Positions 1 to 10,049 of a DNA stretch of 64,000 nucleotides are shown piece by piece. The notes under the pieces were generated by a model that saw nothing but the letters and a program-made list of their open reading frames with translations, was not told the DNA's origin and made no database searches. Made by a program: the position numbers and the translations under genes. Position 1 is the first letter of the stretch. Each line of letters starts with the position of its first letter. This DNA comes from Allobosea sp. (GTDB lineage: Bacteria; Pseudomonadota; Alphaproteobacteria; Rhizobiales; Beijerinckiaceae): NCBI RefSeq assembly GCF_030695125.1, contig NZ_JAUYTP010000074.1, positions 1 through 64,000 of the forward strand, written 5' to 3'.

Positions 1-56
1 ATGTCCTTCACGACCTGCTCTGCCGGTGCTTTCTCCGGACCCGATTTCTGTCTCAT
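1..56 (-). mobile_element. IS3-family transposase OrfA, N-terminal fragment at window edge
   Basis: An ATG at 54-56 on the minus strand opens a frame reading MRQKSGPEKAPAEQVVKD before running off the window. I recognise this as the start of the OrfA (helix-turn-helix) subunit of an IS3-family transposase common in Rhizobiales. Only 18 residues are visible, so it cannot be said whether the element is whole beyond the edge. Bases 57-233 hold no ORF and probably contain the IS end, but I could not define a terminal repeat. Confidence 0.6.
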
Positions 57-233
57 CTGCGCTCCATGATGGCTGCGATGATCCAGAAATCCTCCCTTCC
101 CGAAAACCCCTAAACTGTCTCAAGAGCGCTGACGGCAGACACCGGGGAGCCGTGAGGATTGTCGCCTGAATAACGAGCGGCGTTGACGCGCGAGGCGCAG
201 CCCAATGTCTGCGGCATTCTTTCAAGAGGCGTA

Positions 234-266
234 AACCAGCCGCCAGCACGAAGCTGGCGGCTGGTT
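234..266 (-). terminator. Terminator-like hairpin after the chemoreceptor gene
   Basis: A perfect 14-bp inverted repeat (AACCAGCCGCCAGC and its complement) with a 5-base loop lies 12 bases downstream of the chemoreceptor stop codon. No long U tract follows, so it is a weak Rho-independent terminator or an RNA-stabilising hairpin. Confidence 0.6.
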
Positions 267-277
267 GTGTTCCCAAA

Positions 278-2176
278 TCAGAATTCTTCCCAGCCTGTGC
301 TAATGCCGCCATTGGCGGTTTTGCGACCGCGCAGCGGGGCAACCTGACTTTGACTAAAAGCACTGGCTGCGAGGTTACGAAGACGATGCAGCTCATTCGT
401 CGGAGGCTGTGGGGCGGCGGCAGCGGGCGCGCTCTTCGTCTCGGTGCCAATCCGGAATGGGGCGATCAGCTCGTAAAGGCTCCCTGCCTTTTCCGAGAGG
501 ACATTGGCTGAGGCGGCGCTTTCTTCCGCCAGGGCCGCGTTGGCTTGCGTGATCTCGTCCAGGTGCGCGACAGTCTGGCTCATCTCGTCGATGCCGTTCG
601 CCTGTTCGCCGGCCGCCGCTGAGATGTCCGTGATGGTGCCTGCGACCTTGCGGGACGATTCGAGGATCGCGGTCAACGCTTCGCCGGCCTGGTGCACGAG
701 TTTCACGCCCTCGCCAACCTCGGCATGGGAACTCGAGATGAGCCCGGAGATATCCTTGGCTGCCGCGCCGGAGCGCTGGGCCAACGTCCGGACCTCCGAG
801 GCGACAACGGCGAAGCCCTTGCCTGCATCGCCGGCGCGCGCCGCCTCGACCGCCGCATTGAGCGCCAGGAGGTTAGTCTGAAAGGCAATGTCGTCGATGA
901 CGCGGATGATATCCGAAATCTTTGTAGAAGAGGCCTGGATACGGGACATGGCCTGCACGGCCTGGCCCACGATATCGCCACCGGTTTCCGCCGTGCGCAT
1001 CGCTTCGGCCGCGATGCCAGCGGCTTGTTGGGAGGCCTGGCTCGTGGACTTCACCGATGCCGCCAGCTCTTCCGTGGTCGCCGCAGTCTCTTCCAGGGAG
1101 GAGGCCTGTTCCTCTGTCCGCTTTGACAGATCGTCGGCGGCTGTTGAGATTTCACGCGAGGTGCTATTTACATCCGCAGCCGTGGATGAAACGGAGCCGA
1201 TGACCTCGGCATAGCTTTTGACGAGGTCATTCACGCCGTTGCAGAGCGCGAGAACGTCGCCGCCAAGCCCCTCTGTCGAAATCCGTTTGGTCAGGTCGCG
1301 CCGCATTGCAGACTCGACGACGGACCGGGTTTGAGCGACTGCGCCCCGAAGATCGCCCTCCGCCTTCGCCGTCGTGATGTCGCTGGCGTATTTTACCACC
1401 TTCCAGGGCTTGCCGGCGGCGTCCAGGATCGGGTTATAGCTGGCCTGCAACCAGATCACACGCCCGCCCTTGCCGAGGCGCATATATTGCCCCTCGTCGT
1501 ATTCACCCTGGCCGAGCTTCTTCCAGAATAGCTGATAGGCCGGGCTGGTTCGCGTCTCTTCATCGACAAACAGACTGTGATGGCGCCCCGCCACCTCTTC
1601 AAGCTTGTAGCCGGTCACCGCCAAAAAGTTGGGATTGGCGTTCAGGATTTTGCCGCTCAGGTCGAACTCAATCACCGCCTGCGCTTTGTTAATGGCCGCA
1701 ATCTGCCCCTGAAGGTCGGCGACCATGTCCTTATGCGCGGTGATGTCGGTCGCGAACTTGATGACCCCGGTCACCTTCCCGGCGCGATTGACAATCGGCG
1801 TATAGGTCGCCTGCAGCCAGAGGCGATGGCCATCTTTGGCGATCCTGAGGAACTGGCCCCGAAGCGCTTCCCCGGCCCCGAGCTTCTGCCAAAACGACTT
1901 GTAGGACGCACTCTCGCGCTCACCCGCCTCCAGAAAGATGGAGTGATGTCGGCCGCGAATTTCATCGTTACTGTAGCCCATGGCGTCGAGGAAAAGCTTG
2001 TTCGCGTCCAGAATGTTACCGGACACATCAAACTCGATAACGGCCTGCGTTCGCTTGATCGCTTCCAGCTCAGGCGAAGCGCCCTTCAAAGAGGCCAGAA
2101 AACCGCTGTTGCTCAAGATAGTTCCCCGCACACCATAATTGCCAGATCGGTGCGGCCGCACCGGGAACCTCACCAC
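278..2176 (-). CDS. Soluble PAS-PAS methyl-accepting chemotaxis protein
   Basis: This 632-residue chemoreceptor has two tandem PAS domains (about residues 35-150 and 155-275), a short linker and a methyl-accepting signalling domain. The hairpin-tip sequence ([22 protein letters not shown]) is highly conserved and contacts CheA and CheW. No transmembrane segment is visible, so it should be a cytoplasmic sensor, with PAS probably sensing redox or a ligand. The protein ends in GWEEF, which resembles the WEEF/NWETF tail that tethers CheR or CheB. A GTG further downstream (residue 17) is a possible alternative start. It stands alone between IS remnants and the broken relaxase, so it looks like cargo. 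The stimulus is unknown. Confidence 0.93.
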   Translation of the reverse strand: MVRFPVRPHRSGNYGVRGTILSNSGFLASLKGASPELEAIKRTQAVIEFDVSGNILDANKLFLDAMGYSNDEIRGRHHSIFLEAGERESASYKSFWQKLGAGEALRGQFLRIAKDGHRLWLQATYTPIVNRAGKVTGVIKFATDITAHKDMVADLQGQIAAINKAQAVIEFDLSGKILNANPNFLAVTGYKLEEVAGRHHSLFVDEETRTSPAYQLFWKKLGQGEYDEGQYMRLGKGGRVIWLQASYNPILDAAGKPWKVVKYASDITTAKAEGDLRGAVAQTRSVVESAMRRDLTKRISTEGLGGDVLALCNGVNDLVKSYAEVIGSVSSTAADVNSTSREISTAADDLSKRTEEQASSLEETAATTEELAASVKSTSQASQQAAGIAAEAMRTAETGGDIVGQAVQAMSRIQASSTKISDIIRVIDDIAFQTNLLALNAAVEAARAGDAGKGFAVVASEVRTLAQRSGAAAKDISGLISSSHAEVGEGVKLVHQAGEALTAILESSRKVAGTITDISAAAGEQANGIDEMSQTVAHLDEITQANAALAEESAASANVLSEKAGSLYELIAPFRIGTETKSAPAAAAPQPPTNELHRLRNLAASAFSQSQVAPLRGRKTANGGISTGWEEF

Positions 2177-2319
2177 TGCAAGCCCCCGTCTGGATATATG
2201 CCCCGCTCTGGTTAACGTTGCGATAATGCCAAATGTTGTACTGCTATTCTTAGCGACTTAGCCATTCTCCCACGGCGAGCTCCGCTCGATGAGGGCCGTC
2301 CTCGCCCCGGCCGCTACGA

Positions 2320-4569
2320 TCAACTCTCGTGCCGCCCTGGCGCGAACTTGAGCCGTCGTACATCGGGAATATGCAGGACCGTTGGCTGACGGCGAACAAC
2401 AACACCTGGAGTAATTGAATGAGCTGCGCCAGGCCGACGCCACCCAAAAGCAGGGCTACTTCTTCGCCAGGCCAATGCAGGTAGGCGAGATAACCGCTTT
2501 CCTGCATGAGGCTCTTCCGGCCAAGGCTGCCTGAGCGGCCCCATGGGGCATCCTAAGCAAGTGTCCTTGTCTGCAATCTCACCGTTCAGGCGAGTGATGA
2601 ACAGCCGTTCCTGCACAGCCGCATCGCTGGCCGGCATGCGCGTATCGGCCTGGCGCTGTCGGCAGAGCGCGTCGAGCCTGTCGCGTTCGACGATGATGCG
2701 GGTGTCATGCCGGTGCCGGCTGAGACTGACATAGATTTCGCGCGCATCGGTTTCACGGGCGATGTGAACCACCGATGCAGCCGCCGAGCGCCCCTGCACC
2801 GAATGCGCCGTGCCCGCATAAGAATGCACGATCCGTGGCCGCGAGCGTTTTCGCCCATAGCGAGGCTGACGTGCCAGTTCGCGCCAGTTTAGGTCGAGCC
2901 TGCGACCGTCGTCGAGATCAAGCGTGACGCGGCGCGTTTCTGATTCCGTCAGGGCGATAGCCCGCACCGTCGCGCGGTTGCCGTTGCGGATGCCGTGCTG
3001 CGGCAAGGTCTCGCCGAAGCGGAGCCGGTCACCGATCGCGAGCGCGAGGCTCACCGCCTTGTCGGCGCGGTCGATCGACGGCAACGCGATGGCGTCCGGC
3101 TCAAGCCGTCCTTTCTGCTTCAGCATCTTCCGTGCCTTGCGGTTCAGATCAGCGGCATCATCATTGCGCCGGGCGACGATCAGCACATCATCGCCATGGG
3201 CCTGCCGGAGTTCGCGCCACGCCGCGATCGTACGTTCCTGCGCGGCCTCGGTGCCGGAAACCAGTTCCAACCGATCCTGCATCGCGTATGCGCGCAGGCC
3301 CGCTTCGAAATCCCCGCGCGCCATCACGACGGTTGCGGCCTTCTGCCAGTCGACCTCCTGGCGCCGAACCTCCGTCATGACGGCGACAGGCCAACGACCT
3401 TCAGACCCGAGTGATGGGCGGCCTCGACCAGAGCCTTTGCCGTGGTTGTCTTGCCGGTTCCCGCTCCGGCCTCGATCAGGGCAACCCCGTCACGGGTCGC
3501 GACCGAACGAACCGCGTCGCGTTGTTCCCCGGAGAGGTGAGGGGCGGCAGCCAAAGCGGCATCGACGGCGGCCACTGCGAGCCAGTCGCGTTCATCCGGC
3601 CGCTCGGCTGAGCGCAGCATCGCGGCCTCACAGGCTGGGATAGCGGGCGTGGTCCAGCGTTGCGGCCGAACCTCATCATCGGGCCGCAGCAGCCTGCCGT
3701 CATCCTGCAAGGCGGCAAGCTCAGCCTCGACGGTATCGGGACTGAGCCCGGCCAGTCCCGCCAGTTCAAAGGCGCGTTGAAGCAGATCCTTCCGCTCGAT
3801 CACGCTCTCGTGGCGGAACAGTTCGGACGCGGCGCGCGCGACAAGCCCCTCTCGGGGGAGTTCCGGCGGGTCGATCTCCGGCTCGGCCGCGATATGCTCG
3901 ATCCTGCTAGCGGGAACCCGCATCTGCTGCCAGGGATCGACATTGAGAGCGGCAAGCTCCGCTCGCCAGCGCGCTTCCAGTTCGTCGCCGGTGGGAACCT
4001 AATCCTTGCCCTTGCGGGTGGCAAGCGCCGCAATCTCACGCTGGGCCGGACTGGCTCCCGACCCGGCATAGTCTTCGATCTGCGCCGATCGTTTGGAAAA
4101 GCTGTCCAGAAGCTCCTGGCTGATTCCGGCGATCTCCCATTGGCCCTGGCCGGCCTCGCGGAACCTCGCGCCCGGATGCTGCGCGAGTTCCGATGCCAGT
4201 TCGGCTCGATAGACCGCCCCGATCATGCGCTGGAGTTTGAAGACCTGGTCAGGGTCCGTCGTGAGGTGCTTGTAGCGAAAGCGCCCCGAAAGCGCCTCGG
4301 CGGGAGCCCCGGCCACGTTCATCACGACGCAATGCGAGTGGATATTGGGGTCGCCCTCGCGGGTCGTATAGTGATCGAACCTTCCGACGATCAGATCGGC
4401 TGGCTTGTGGCGCAGCGCCCCGCTGGCACCTGAGCGGACGACAACCATCTCCTCATCGACGATCAATCGCAGCGCCCGCGACACGGCGCGGCGATGAGCG
4501 GCTTCGATCATCCCTCGCCGCTCTGCATCTCCGGCCATCCAAAGGACGGATACGGACTTGCCGGGGTCA
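2320..4569 (-). pseudogene. traA: Degenerate MobF/TrwC-type conjugative relaxase-helicase
   Basis: Three blocks of a MobF relaxase-helicase are present. The relaxase block (from about 4569 down to 4002) contains PGKSVSVLW and the metal-binding NIHSHCVVMN. It ends at an amber codon at 3999-4001, and beyond this stop the same frame continues with relaxase-like sequence to 3375, including the Walker A motif GAGTGKTTTA. The frame then ends after VVGLSPS, and a shifted frame (2320-3378) resumes at TEVRRQEVDWQ, where family members carry about 100 intervening residues with the Walker B motif. It includes YAGTAHSVQG and YVSLSRHRHDT. The last ~85 residues look frameshifted. The N-terminus with the catalytic tyrosine is missing and replaced by IS5-like DNA. 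The protein cannot be a functional relaxase. Confidence 0.88.
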
Positions 4570-4599
4570 TCACGATATCGGTTCCGGCGTGATGGGATG

Positions 4600-4748
4600 A
4601 TCCCGCTGAACCCGCGCCTCAAGATCGACATAGCTGAACAGTTCGCCCGTCTGTTCGTCCCCGCCCCGCATGCATCACGCTCCGAATCCCGTCGGAGCCA
4701 ATGAATCATGCCAACAACGCCCGGAAAAGCGCCTTTTTCAACAGCCTG
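4600..4748 (-). mobile_element. 5' end of an IS5-family insertion sequence
   Basis: On the minus strand an end-like sequence AGGCTGTTGAAAAAGG is followed by an ATG at 4669-4671. That ATG opens a frame starting RGGDEQTGELFSYVDLEARV, the typical N-terminus of an IS5-family transposase. Homology stops after about 25 residues and relaxase sequence resumes near 4569. The element is therefore truncated and fused to the relaxase remnant, which points to insertion followed by deletion of the relaxase N-terminus. Confidence 0.72.
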
Positions 4749-4782
4749 CTAGACTACCAGCAGAGACACGGTCCCGGTTCGT

Positions 4783-5889
4783 TCAGCGATCGTGTTCTGA
4801 TCTGGTCTGATTTGACCGGTCCTTGGTGGCCTGCGTGGTGCGGAATTTCTGATCTCCGCTCTGGACTGGCTGTATCGCCCGCACTTCAACGCGTTCGAAT
4901 TCCCGCCCCCTCTCTAGCTCCCGAGCAATCCGCTCTTTCGCGAAGCCCAGAACGGACCGTCTCAGCTCAGGATCACGAACGGCCTTGGCAAGCGCCCGCT
5001 CGATGGCAGCAAGTTGAGACCGTGCAGCCTTAACGGCATCGTCGCCCAAAATCTGCTTTCTGTCGTTCGTCCGGAAACGGTCAGCACGTGCCTGCCGTTG
5101 ATCGCGCTGCAGACGTTGCGACGTGTCGGCCTCCGAGGCCGTAAGCTCGATTGTGACAGTCGACCGCTGCGAGGAATGCTCCCGCGCATGCCCAGCGAGC
5201 GATATTGTCGGCTCCTTAGCGACATTACAGCTTATTGGCGCGGCCTCATCAGCATGGTTGCGCCGGTGGGTTCTTTCGTCGCGACTTTCCGGCAGCATGA
5301 CCGTCACATCGATGCGTCGTCTGGTCGCGGCACCATCGATAGTCACGGTCTCAGATGCGCCAGCCTCGCGGGCCGGCGGGGTTTGCAGCGTTTTGGTCGA
5401 GCGCGCTTCAGCTTTCGTTCGAAACGCGAGTGCGGCCCGATCGACGGGAGCGGGTTCATAGCCTCGAACCGAAAGCCCGCGCACCGAAGCCTCAAGCCAA
5501 GCGGTCCGCCGGAAGTCCTTCGATCCGCGAAGCTCGACTTCGCTCCACCCTCGATGCTGCACGACCGAGACCATGTCCCGAACGACGCCGGCATCTTCGA
5601 GCCGCGTCGCCATGCGGTGAGTCGATACCTTGAAGGCGAGGTACTCGGCTCTCGGGTCGGCATAGACCTTCGCCTCGTCGCCGCCGCCAGCTTCTGCGAC
5701 ATAGTATTTCCGCCGCAGCCGCTCCGGCATTCCGCTTTCAGTCTGACGCTTGTCCGGTCCACCGAGATCAAGGCCGGCTTGTCTTTCGGCCTGAGGCGCG
5801 CTCGACGCGCCGTGCGATGATGATCGATCATCCCTCTCCCGACCGTGTTCGATCGTGAACTCGCTTTGATCCTGGCGCTCACCTTGCAT
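4783..5889 (-). CDS. LPD7 domain protein of the conjugation region
   Basis: The 368-residue product carries, at about residues 55-150, the pattern RLRRKYYVAE ... YADPRAEYLAFK ... VVQHRGWSEVELRGSKDFRR. This is characteristic of the large polyvalent-protein domain LPD7 found in or next to conjugative relaxases. The rest is charged, low-complexity sequence ending in a helical, basic tail. It overlaps the end of virD4 by 11 bases and precedes the relaxase remnant, so it belongs to the DNA-processing end of the transfer operon. Its biochemical role is not established. A relaxase accessory role is inferred from location and domain. Confidence 0.75.
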   Translation of the reverse strand: MQGERQDQSEFTIEHGRERDDRSSSHGASSAPQAERQAGLDLGGPDKRQTESGMPERLRRKYYVAEAGGGDEAKVYADPRAEYLAFKVSTHRMATRLEDAGVVRDMVSVVQHRGWSEVELRGSKDFRRTAWLEASVRGLSVRGYEPAPVDRAALAFRTKAEARSTKTLQTPPAREAGASETVTIDGAATRRRIDVTVMLPESRDERTHRRNHADEAAPISCNVAKEPTISLAGHAREHSSQRSTVTIELTASEADTSQRLQRDQRQARADRFRTNDRKQILGDDAVKAARSQLAAIERALAKAVRDPELRRSVLGFAKERIARELERGREFERVEVRAIQPVQSGDQKFRTTQATKDRSNQTRSEHDR

Positions 5890-7816
5890 GACGGATCTCC
5901 TTCACCGACCCGCCTGTCTCCTGGGCCGGGATGATCGCCGCATCGATCACCTGCGAGCACCAGTCCTTCAACTCGTCCTCGGACAGACCCTCAAGATCGA
6001 CCGGCACGTCGCCGAAATCGAAGGTCGCATCATCCGGGATCAGCGACGGGTCGGCGATCTCCTCATCCGTCATCGGCCGGGTCAGGAATGTCGCCTGTAG
6101 TTCCGCGACGGCGGATTTGAGCTCGATGATCTCGCTCGCCAGCAGCATGTTCGAGGGGCCACGATTGGGCGCGATCATCGGCGGCGGTTTCAGACGCGCG
6201 GTGAAGGCGGCGTCCTCGTAGTAGATGATCTTGTCGCAGATAATCGGCGGCACGCTGGTGGCGAGGATGAAGGCTTTTGACGATGGAATCAGCTTGAGCT
6301 CTTGAGGCAGCATCAACGCGCGGCGCTGGTCGGAGACGGACTCGCTGCGCTTACCCGATGATAGGCCCCAAGGCCGGGAGCGGCTTTTCGCCTGGGCGGT
6401 GTCGTAACCGATCCGGTCCGAGAGCTCATTGGCGACATCCTGCTCCTTTGGCGCGAACACGACCTCGATCGCGTGGTTGGTCATGATCGTTTTGGCGAGG
6501 TCGGGGCCATAGATCGCCCGCAGCTGCGACGGGCTCTGGATGATGGTGAGCAGGCGAATGCCGTAGCCGGCGACGAAGGCGACGGATTTGGCGAGCACGC
6601 CGACATGGCCGAGCGCCGGAAACTCGTCGAGCAGCAGCAGGACGCGGCGGTTAAGCTTTGGGTTTTGCTCTGGAAGCTCGCGGCTGTTCAGATCGATGAC
6701 CTGCTGGAGGAACAGGTTCAGCAGCGGCGCCATCCGGTCGAGATTGTCCGGCGTCACGCCGAGAAAGATCGACATCGGCCGGGAGCGCAGCTCGCGCAGG
6801 TCGAAATCATTCGCCGACGTTGCAGCATCGATGCGGGGATTGAGCCAGAGGCCCAGCCGCGCCGTCGTGGTTTTTCGCACCGAGTTCATCGTGTTCTCGG
6901 ATGCCGACAGAAAATCGTTGAGCGCACCGACGCAGTGCGACGAGAGCGGCGCGGTGCTTTTGGCTCGCTCCTTCATCGCCGCCAGGAAAAGAGCCTTCAG
7001 ATCGCTCGAGGCCGAAAGCTGCCGCAAGATCTCGCCGATGGTCAGCGGCAGGCCGGGCGTTTCGGCGACATAGCCGCCGATGGCGACAAAAGCCGAGCGG
7101 GCCGTCTCGAACCAGAACGGGTCGGCGCGGTTCTCGGCCGGGAACAGCATCACCGCGATGCGCTGGAGATCATCGTAGAGATCGACCGGATCGCGACGGA
7201 CATAGGCGAGCGGGTTGTAGCGCGCGGTGCGGCCCTGTTCGTCGAGCGGATCAAACAGGAAGACCGCCTGGCCGCTCGCCTCACGGAATCCGGCCGTGCG
7301 GTCAAAGTTCTCCTTCTTGACGTCAAGCGCGACGACAGAATCCGGCCAGTTCAACAGGTTCGGGATGACGTAGCCGACGCCCTTGCCTGAGCGCGTCGGG
7401 GCATAGACCATGACGTGCTCGGGACCACCAAAGCACAGGAATTTGCCGTCCTTTCGGCCGAGCAGGATGCCTTGCTTCGCTCGCAGGCCGGCCTTGTGGA
7501 TGTCGCGCTCGTTGGCGAAGCGCGCCTCTCCGTGCAGCGGGCGCGGTTTGGTCCGCAGGATCAGGCCCATCAGCCCAAAAGCCGCGATCGTGCCTGCCAA
7601 TGTGCCAAAAGTGATCCAGCGGTCGAGGCGCTCGTTCGTACCGTAATGCGGCCAGGCGATTGCGAGCTCGTTCCAGTGGAAGCCGCCGTCATGGGTACGA
7701 AGGCCCAGCAGCATGACGTTGGAGCCGACGAACAGGAAGACGGCGATCCCGAAGAGCGCGAGCCCGAACCTGAGCGCCACCTTATGCGCTGGCGAGGCGC
7801 TTTCGAACGGGGTCAT
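5879..7816 (-). CDS. virD4: VirD4/TraG type IV coupling protein
   Basis: This inner-membrane ATPase couples the relaxosome to the type IV secretion channel. The 645-residue product has two N-terminal membrane segments (about 13-37 and 67-87). It also has a Walker A motif in APTRSGKG (about 139-146), a Walker B in LLLLDEFP (about 395), and the C-terminal QSPSQLRAIYG region typical of VirD4/TraG. Length is normal for the family. Its start lies 35 bases inside the end of virB11, indicating translational coupling in the same operon. Confidence 0.95.
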   Translation of the reverse strand: MTPFESASPAHKVALRFGLALFGIAVFLFVGSNVMLLGLRTHDGGFHWNELAIAWPHYGTNERLDRWITFGTLAGTIAAFGLMGLILRTKPRPLHGEARFANERDIHKAGLRAKQGILLGRKDGKFLCFGGPEHVMVYAPTRSGKGVGYVIPNLLNWPDSVVALDVKKENFDRTAGFREASGQAVFLFDPLDEQGRTARYNPLAYVRRDPVDLYDDLQRIAVMLFPAENRADPFWFETARSAFVAIGGYVAETPGLPLTIGEILRQLSASSDLKALFLAAMKERAKSTAPLSSHCVGALNDFLSASENTMNSVRKTTTARLGLWLNPRIDAATSANDFDLRELRSRPMSIFLGVTPDNLDRMAPLLNLFLQQVIDLNSRELPEQNPKLNRRVLLLLDEFPALGHVGVLAKSVAFVAGYGIRLLTIIQSPSQLRAIYGPDLAKTIMTNHAIEVVFAPKEQDVANELSDRIGYDTAQAKSRSRPWGLSSGKRSESVSDQRRALMLPQELKLIPSSKAFILATSVPPIICDKIIYYEDAAFTARLKPPPMIAPNRGPSNMLLASEIIELKSAVAELQATFLTRPMTDEEIADPSLIPDDATFDFGDVPVDLEGLSEDELKDWCSQVIDAAIIPAQETGGSVKEIRHAR

Positions 7817-8876
7817 AGTCGATCTCCGTGATGCGGAAGCGGCCGTGCTCGCGTTTCATTTGGATGACGATATCGACGGTCTGGCGCAGCAGATTGCGGA
7901 TGTCGTCGCGGGCAAGGTCCCTGCCCTCCGCGCTCTCCTTCACCAGCAGCGTCAACTGCTCGAAGGCCAAGCGTGCTGAATCGGCATGGACCGTCGTGAT
8001 CGAGCCCGGATGCCCGGAGTTCACATTGCGCAGGTAGAAGAAGGCGGTGCCGTCGCGCAGCTCCTGCAGCAGAATGCGGTCGGGCCGCATGCGCAGACAG
8101 GATTCGAGGAGCTCGCGCGGCCCGACCTTGGCAACCCCTTGCCCGTCCTTGGCATAAAGCAGCCGGACGTGGTTGGGCTGCGGCACCACGAGCTCGGCCG
8201 TGTCCTCGATGGTGACAAGGCGCTCGCTCGCCGGAATCTGGGCGATCAGACCTTTCGACAGCGTCGTCTTGCCCGAGCCGGTCGCGCCCGAGATGATGAT
8301 GTTGCGGCGGCTGAGGACGGCCAACGCCAGAAATTGCCGCCACTGCCCAGCGTCGCGCAGGCGCACCAGCTCCCGCTCGTCATCCGTGAGGTCGTCGCTG
8401 GTGACGCGAATGTCGGAGAACAACTCCCGTTCCTCAAAGTCCTCCAGGGTCATCGTGATGGTCGAGGGCTTGCGGATGGTCAGACTGACGCTACCAGCGG
8501 GGACGGCTGGCGGGACGACGATCTGGCAGCGCTCGTCACCGGGCAGCGTCGTCGAGGCGATCGGATGATCCGACGCGATGTCCTGGCGCGTGTAACCGGC
8601 GGCGGCAGTGGCCAAATGCATCAGATGCGCATGGCTGAGATGGGGGAGTTGATGTCGGCTCCAGCCACCCGGTCCCTCCGTGAACACCTCGCCCGGCCGG
8701 TTGACGACGATCTCGGTCAGATCGGGCTGCGCCAGGAAGGGCGCGAGCGGCGTAAGATAGCGCTCGAGCACGATGCGGCTGGCGCGCCGTTCGGAGGCCG
8801 TTGTGGCACTCGGAACGGCCGGCGCGACGACAAGGACGGACTCGGCTGCGACGGGCACAGGCGCGAATGCGGTCAT
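7782..8876 (-). CDS. virB11: VirB11 family traffic ATPase
   Basis: VirB11 forms a cytoplasmic hexamer that powers pilus assembly and substrate transfer. The 364-residue protein shows Walker A GATGSGKT (about 197-204), an Asp box near VTIEDTAELV, and the downstream GHPGSITTVHADSA region with the conserved histidine. The first 30 residues are Ala/Pro-rich and probably disordered. The start overlaps the virB10 stop by four bases (ATGA). Confidence 0.95.
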   Translation of the reverse strand: MTAFAPVPVAAESVLVVAPAVPSATTASERRASRIVLERYLTPLAPFLAQPDLTEIVVNRPGEVFTEGPGGWSRHQLPHLSHAHLMHLATAAAGYTRQDIASDHPIASTTLPGDERCQIVVPPAVPAGSVSLTIRKPSTITMTLEDFEERELFSDIRVTSDDLTDDERELVRLRDAGQWRQFLALAVLSRRNIIISGATGSGKTTLSKGLIAQIPASERLVTIEDTAELVVPQPNHVRLLYAKDGQGVAKVGPRELLESCLRMRPDRILLQELRDGTAFFYLRNVNSGHPGSITTVHADSARLAFEQLTLLVKESAEGRDLARDDIRNLLRQTVDIVIQMKREHGRFRITEIDYDPVRKRLASA

Positions 8877-10039
8877 GGCTTCGTCACCCGAGAGCCGGAC
8901 GCCACACCGGCGTCGATGCCGGGCACCGTGCGATCCAAAATCTGCGCGCGGCTATCGATCCGCTTCAGATCGTAGACCGAGGAAAAATCCAGATCGCGGG
9001 CGACGAAGATGTTGACGCGCTCGCCCTGGTTCTTATTCAGCGTCGGCGGGATGTCGATCGAGCGCTCAACGGCGATGCCGGCAGCGGTGTTGGCTGCTCC
9101 GGATGTGTTGCGGATCTCGATATCGGCATCCTCGAGTTGCTGGCGGCCGAGAGCGGCGGCATCGCTGACGATCGAGAGCAGGAGCGCTGCCCCAAACCTT
9201 TCCCAGAAATGCGTGTCGATCTCGCCGTCGAAGCCGGCTCGGCCGAGCGCGTCGGTCGCGGGCGAAGCGAGCGCAACGATGACGCCAGTTGGCGTCTTGG
9301 CCCGCGTCCAGAGCACGAACATGCGCTTGGAGCCTTTGCGGACCTGGCCGCGATATTCGCCGACGATCTGGGTGCCCTTCTCCATCAGCACGACATGCCC
9401 TGAATCCGAGAGAACATCGCGCAGCACGACACAGGAGACGAAGCCCGGCACATCCGACGACATCGCCGTCTCCAGCACGCAAGGGATCGCCGTGCCTTGC
9501 GTCACCAGGAGATTGCGGTTGGGCAAGCGCGTGGCGCGTACGCCCTCGATCGCGGTGGCCTTGAGCTTGTCGGCGAGTTCGTTGCGCGGCTCGGCTGCGC
9601 CACTAAGCAAGACTGAGCCCGGTAGGGAGGCCCCCTGCCCTGCCCCGTCGCCAGCTGACCCGCGCCCCGGCCGATTGAAGGCAAGGACAGGCGCGCGCCT
9701 TGCGCTCTCCATCAGCTTGTCGGTTTGTGGCGGGGTTGCGGCAGGTGCGAGCTGAGGCGGCAGGACCGGCAACGCCGCCTGCTGGACGGGAACTGGAGCG
9801 GGCGGCTCGCGGGCGGGCTCGAACGTGGATGTCTGGCGGATGATCGGTTTGGCGCCGCCCTGTTCGACGGGTTTCTCGGATTTCCAGGTGCTCCAGATCA
9901 CCAGAACCGAAAAGGCGATCAGCGCGGCAGCGCCGATGCCGCGCTTGGCCAGCGCCCGTCCCGAGCCCTCGACCGGTCCTGAGACAGGGGTAATGCCGCG
10001 TTCTCCCTCGACGCCTGATGAGGCAGTTTGATCGGTCAT
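8873..10039 (-). CDS. virB10: VirB10 inner/outer-membrane bridging protein
   Basis: VirB10 spans the periplasm and gates the type IV channel. The 388-residue product has one N-terminal membrane segment (about 33-49) and a Pro-rich periplasmic linker. Its conserved C-terminal beta-barrel domain includes TQGTAIPCVLETAMSSD, the KGTQIVGEYRGQ block and LDRTVPGID near the end. All are hallmarks of the VirB10/TrbI family. Ten bases separate it from virB9. Confidence 0.94.
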   Translation of the reverse strand: MTDQTASSGVEGERGITPVSGPVEGSGRALAKRGIGAAALIAFSVLVIWSTWKSEKPVEQGGAKPIIRQTSTFEPAREPPAPVPVQQAALPVLPPQLAPAATPPQTDKLMESARRAPVLAFNRPGRGSAGDGAGQGASLPGSVLLSGAAEPRNELADKLKATAIEGVRATRLPNRNLLVTQGTAIPCVLETAMSSDVPGFVSCVVLRDVLSDSGHVVLMEKGTQIVGEYRGQVRKGSKRMFVLWTRAKTPTGVIVALASPATDALGRAGFDGEIDTHFWERFGAALLLSIVSDAAALGRQQLEDADIEIRNTSGAANTAAGIAVERSIDIPPTLNKNQGERVNIFVARDLDFSSVYDLKRIDSRAQILDRTVPGIDAGVASGSRVTKP

Positions 10040-10049
10040 GAGATGCTCC

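Noticed and set aside
2250..2507. Separate hydrophobic protein at the end of the relaxase remnant
   Set aside because: It overlaps the frameshifted tail of the relaxase and has no start site; it is more likely part of the decayed C-terminus.
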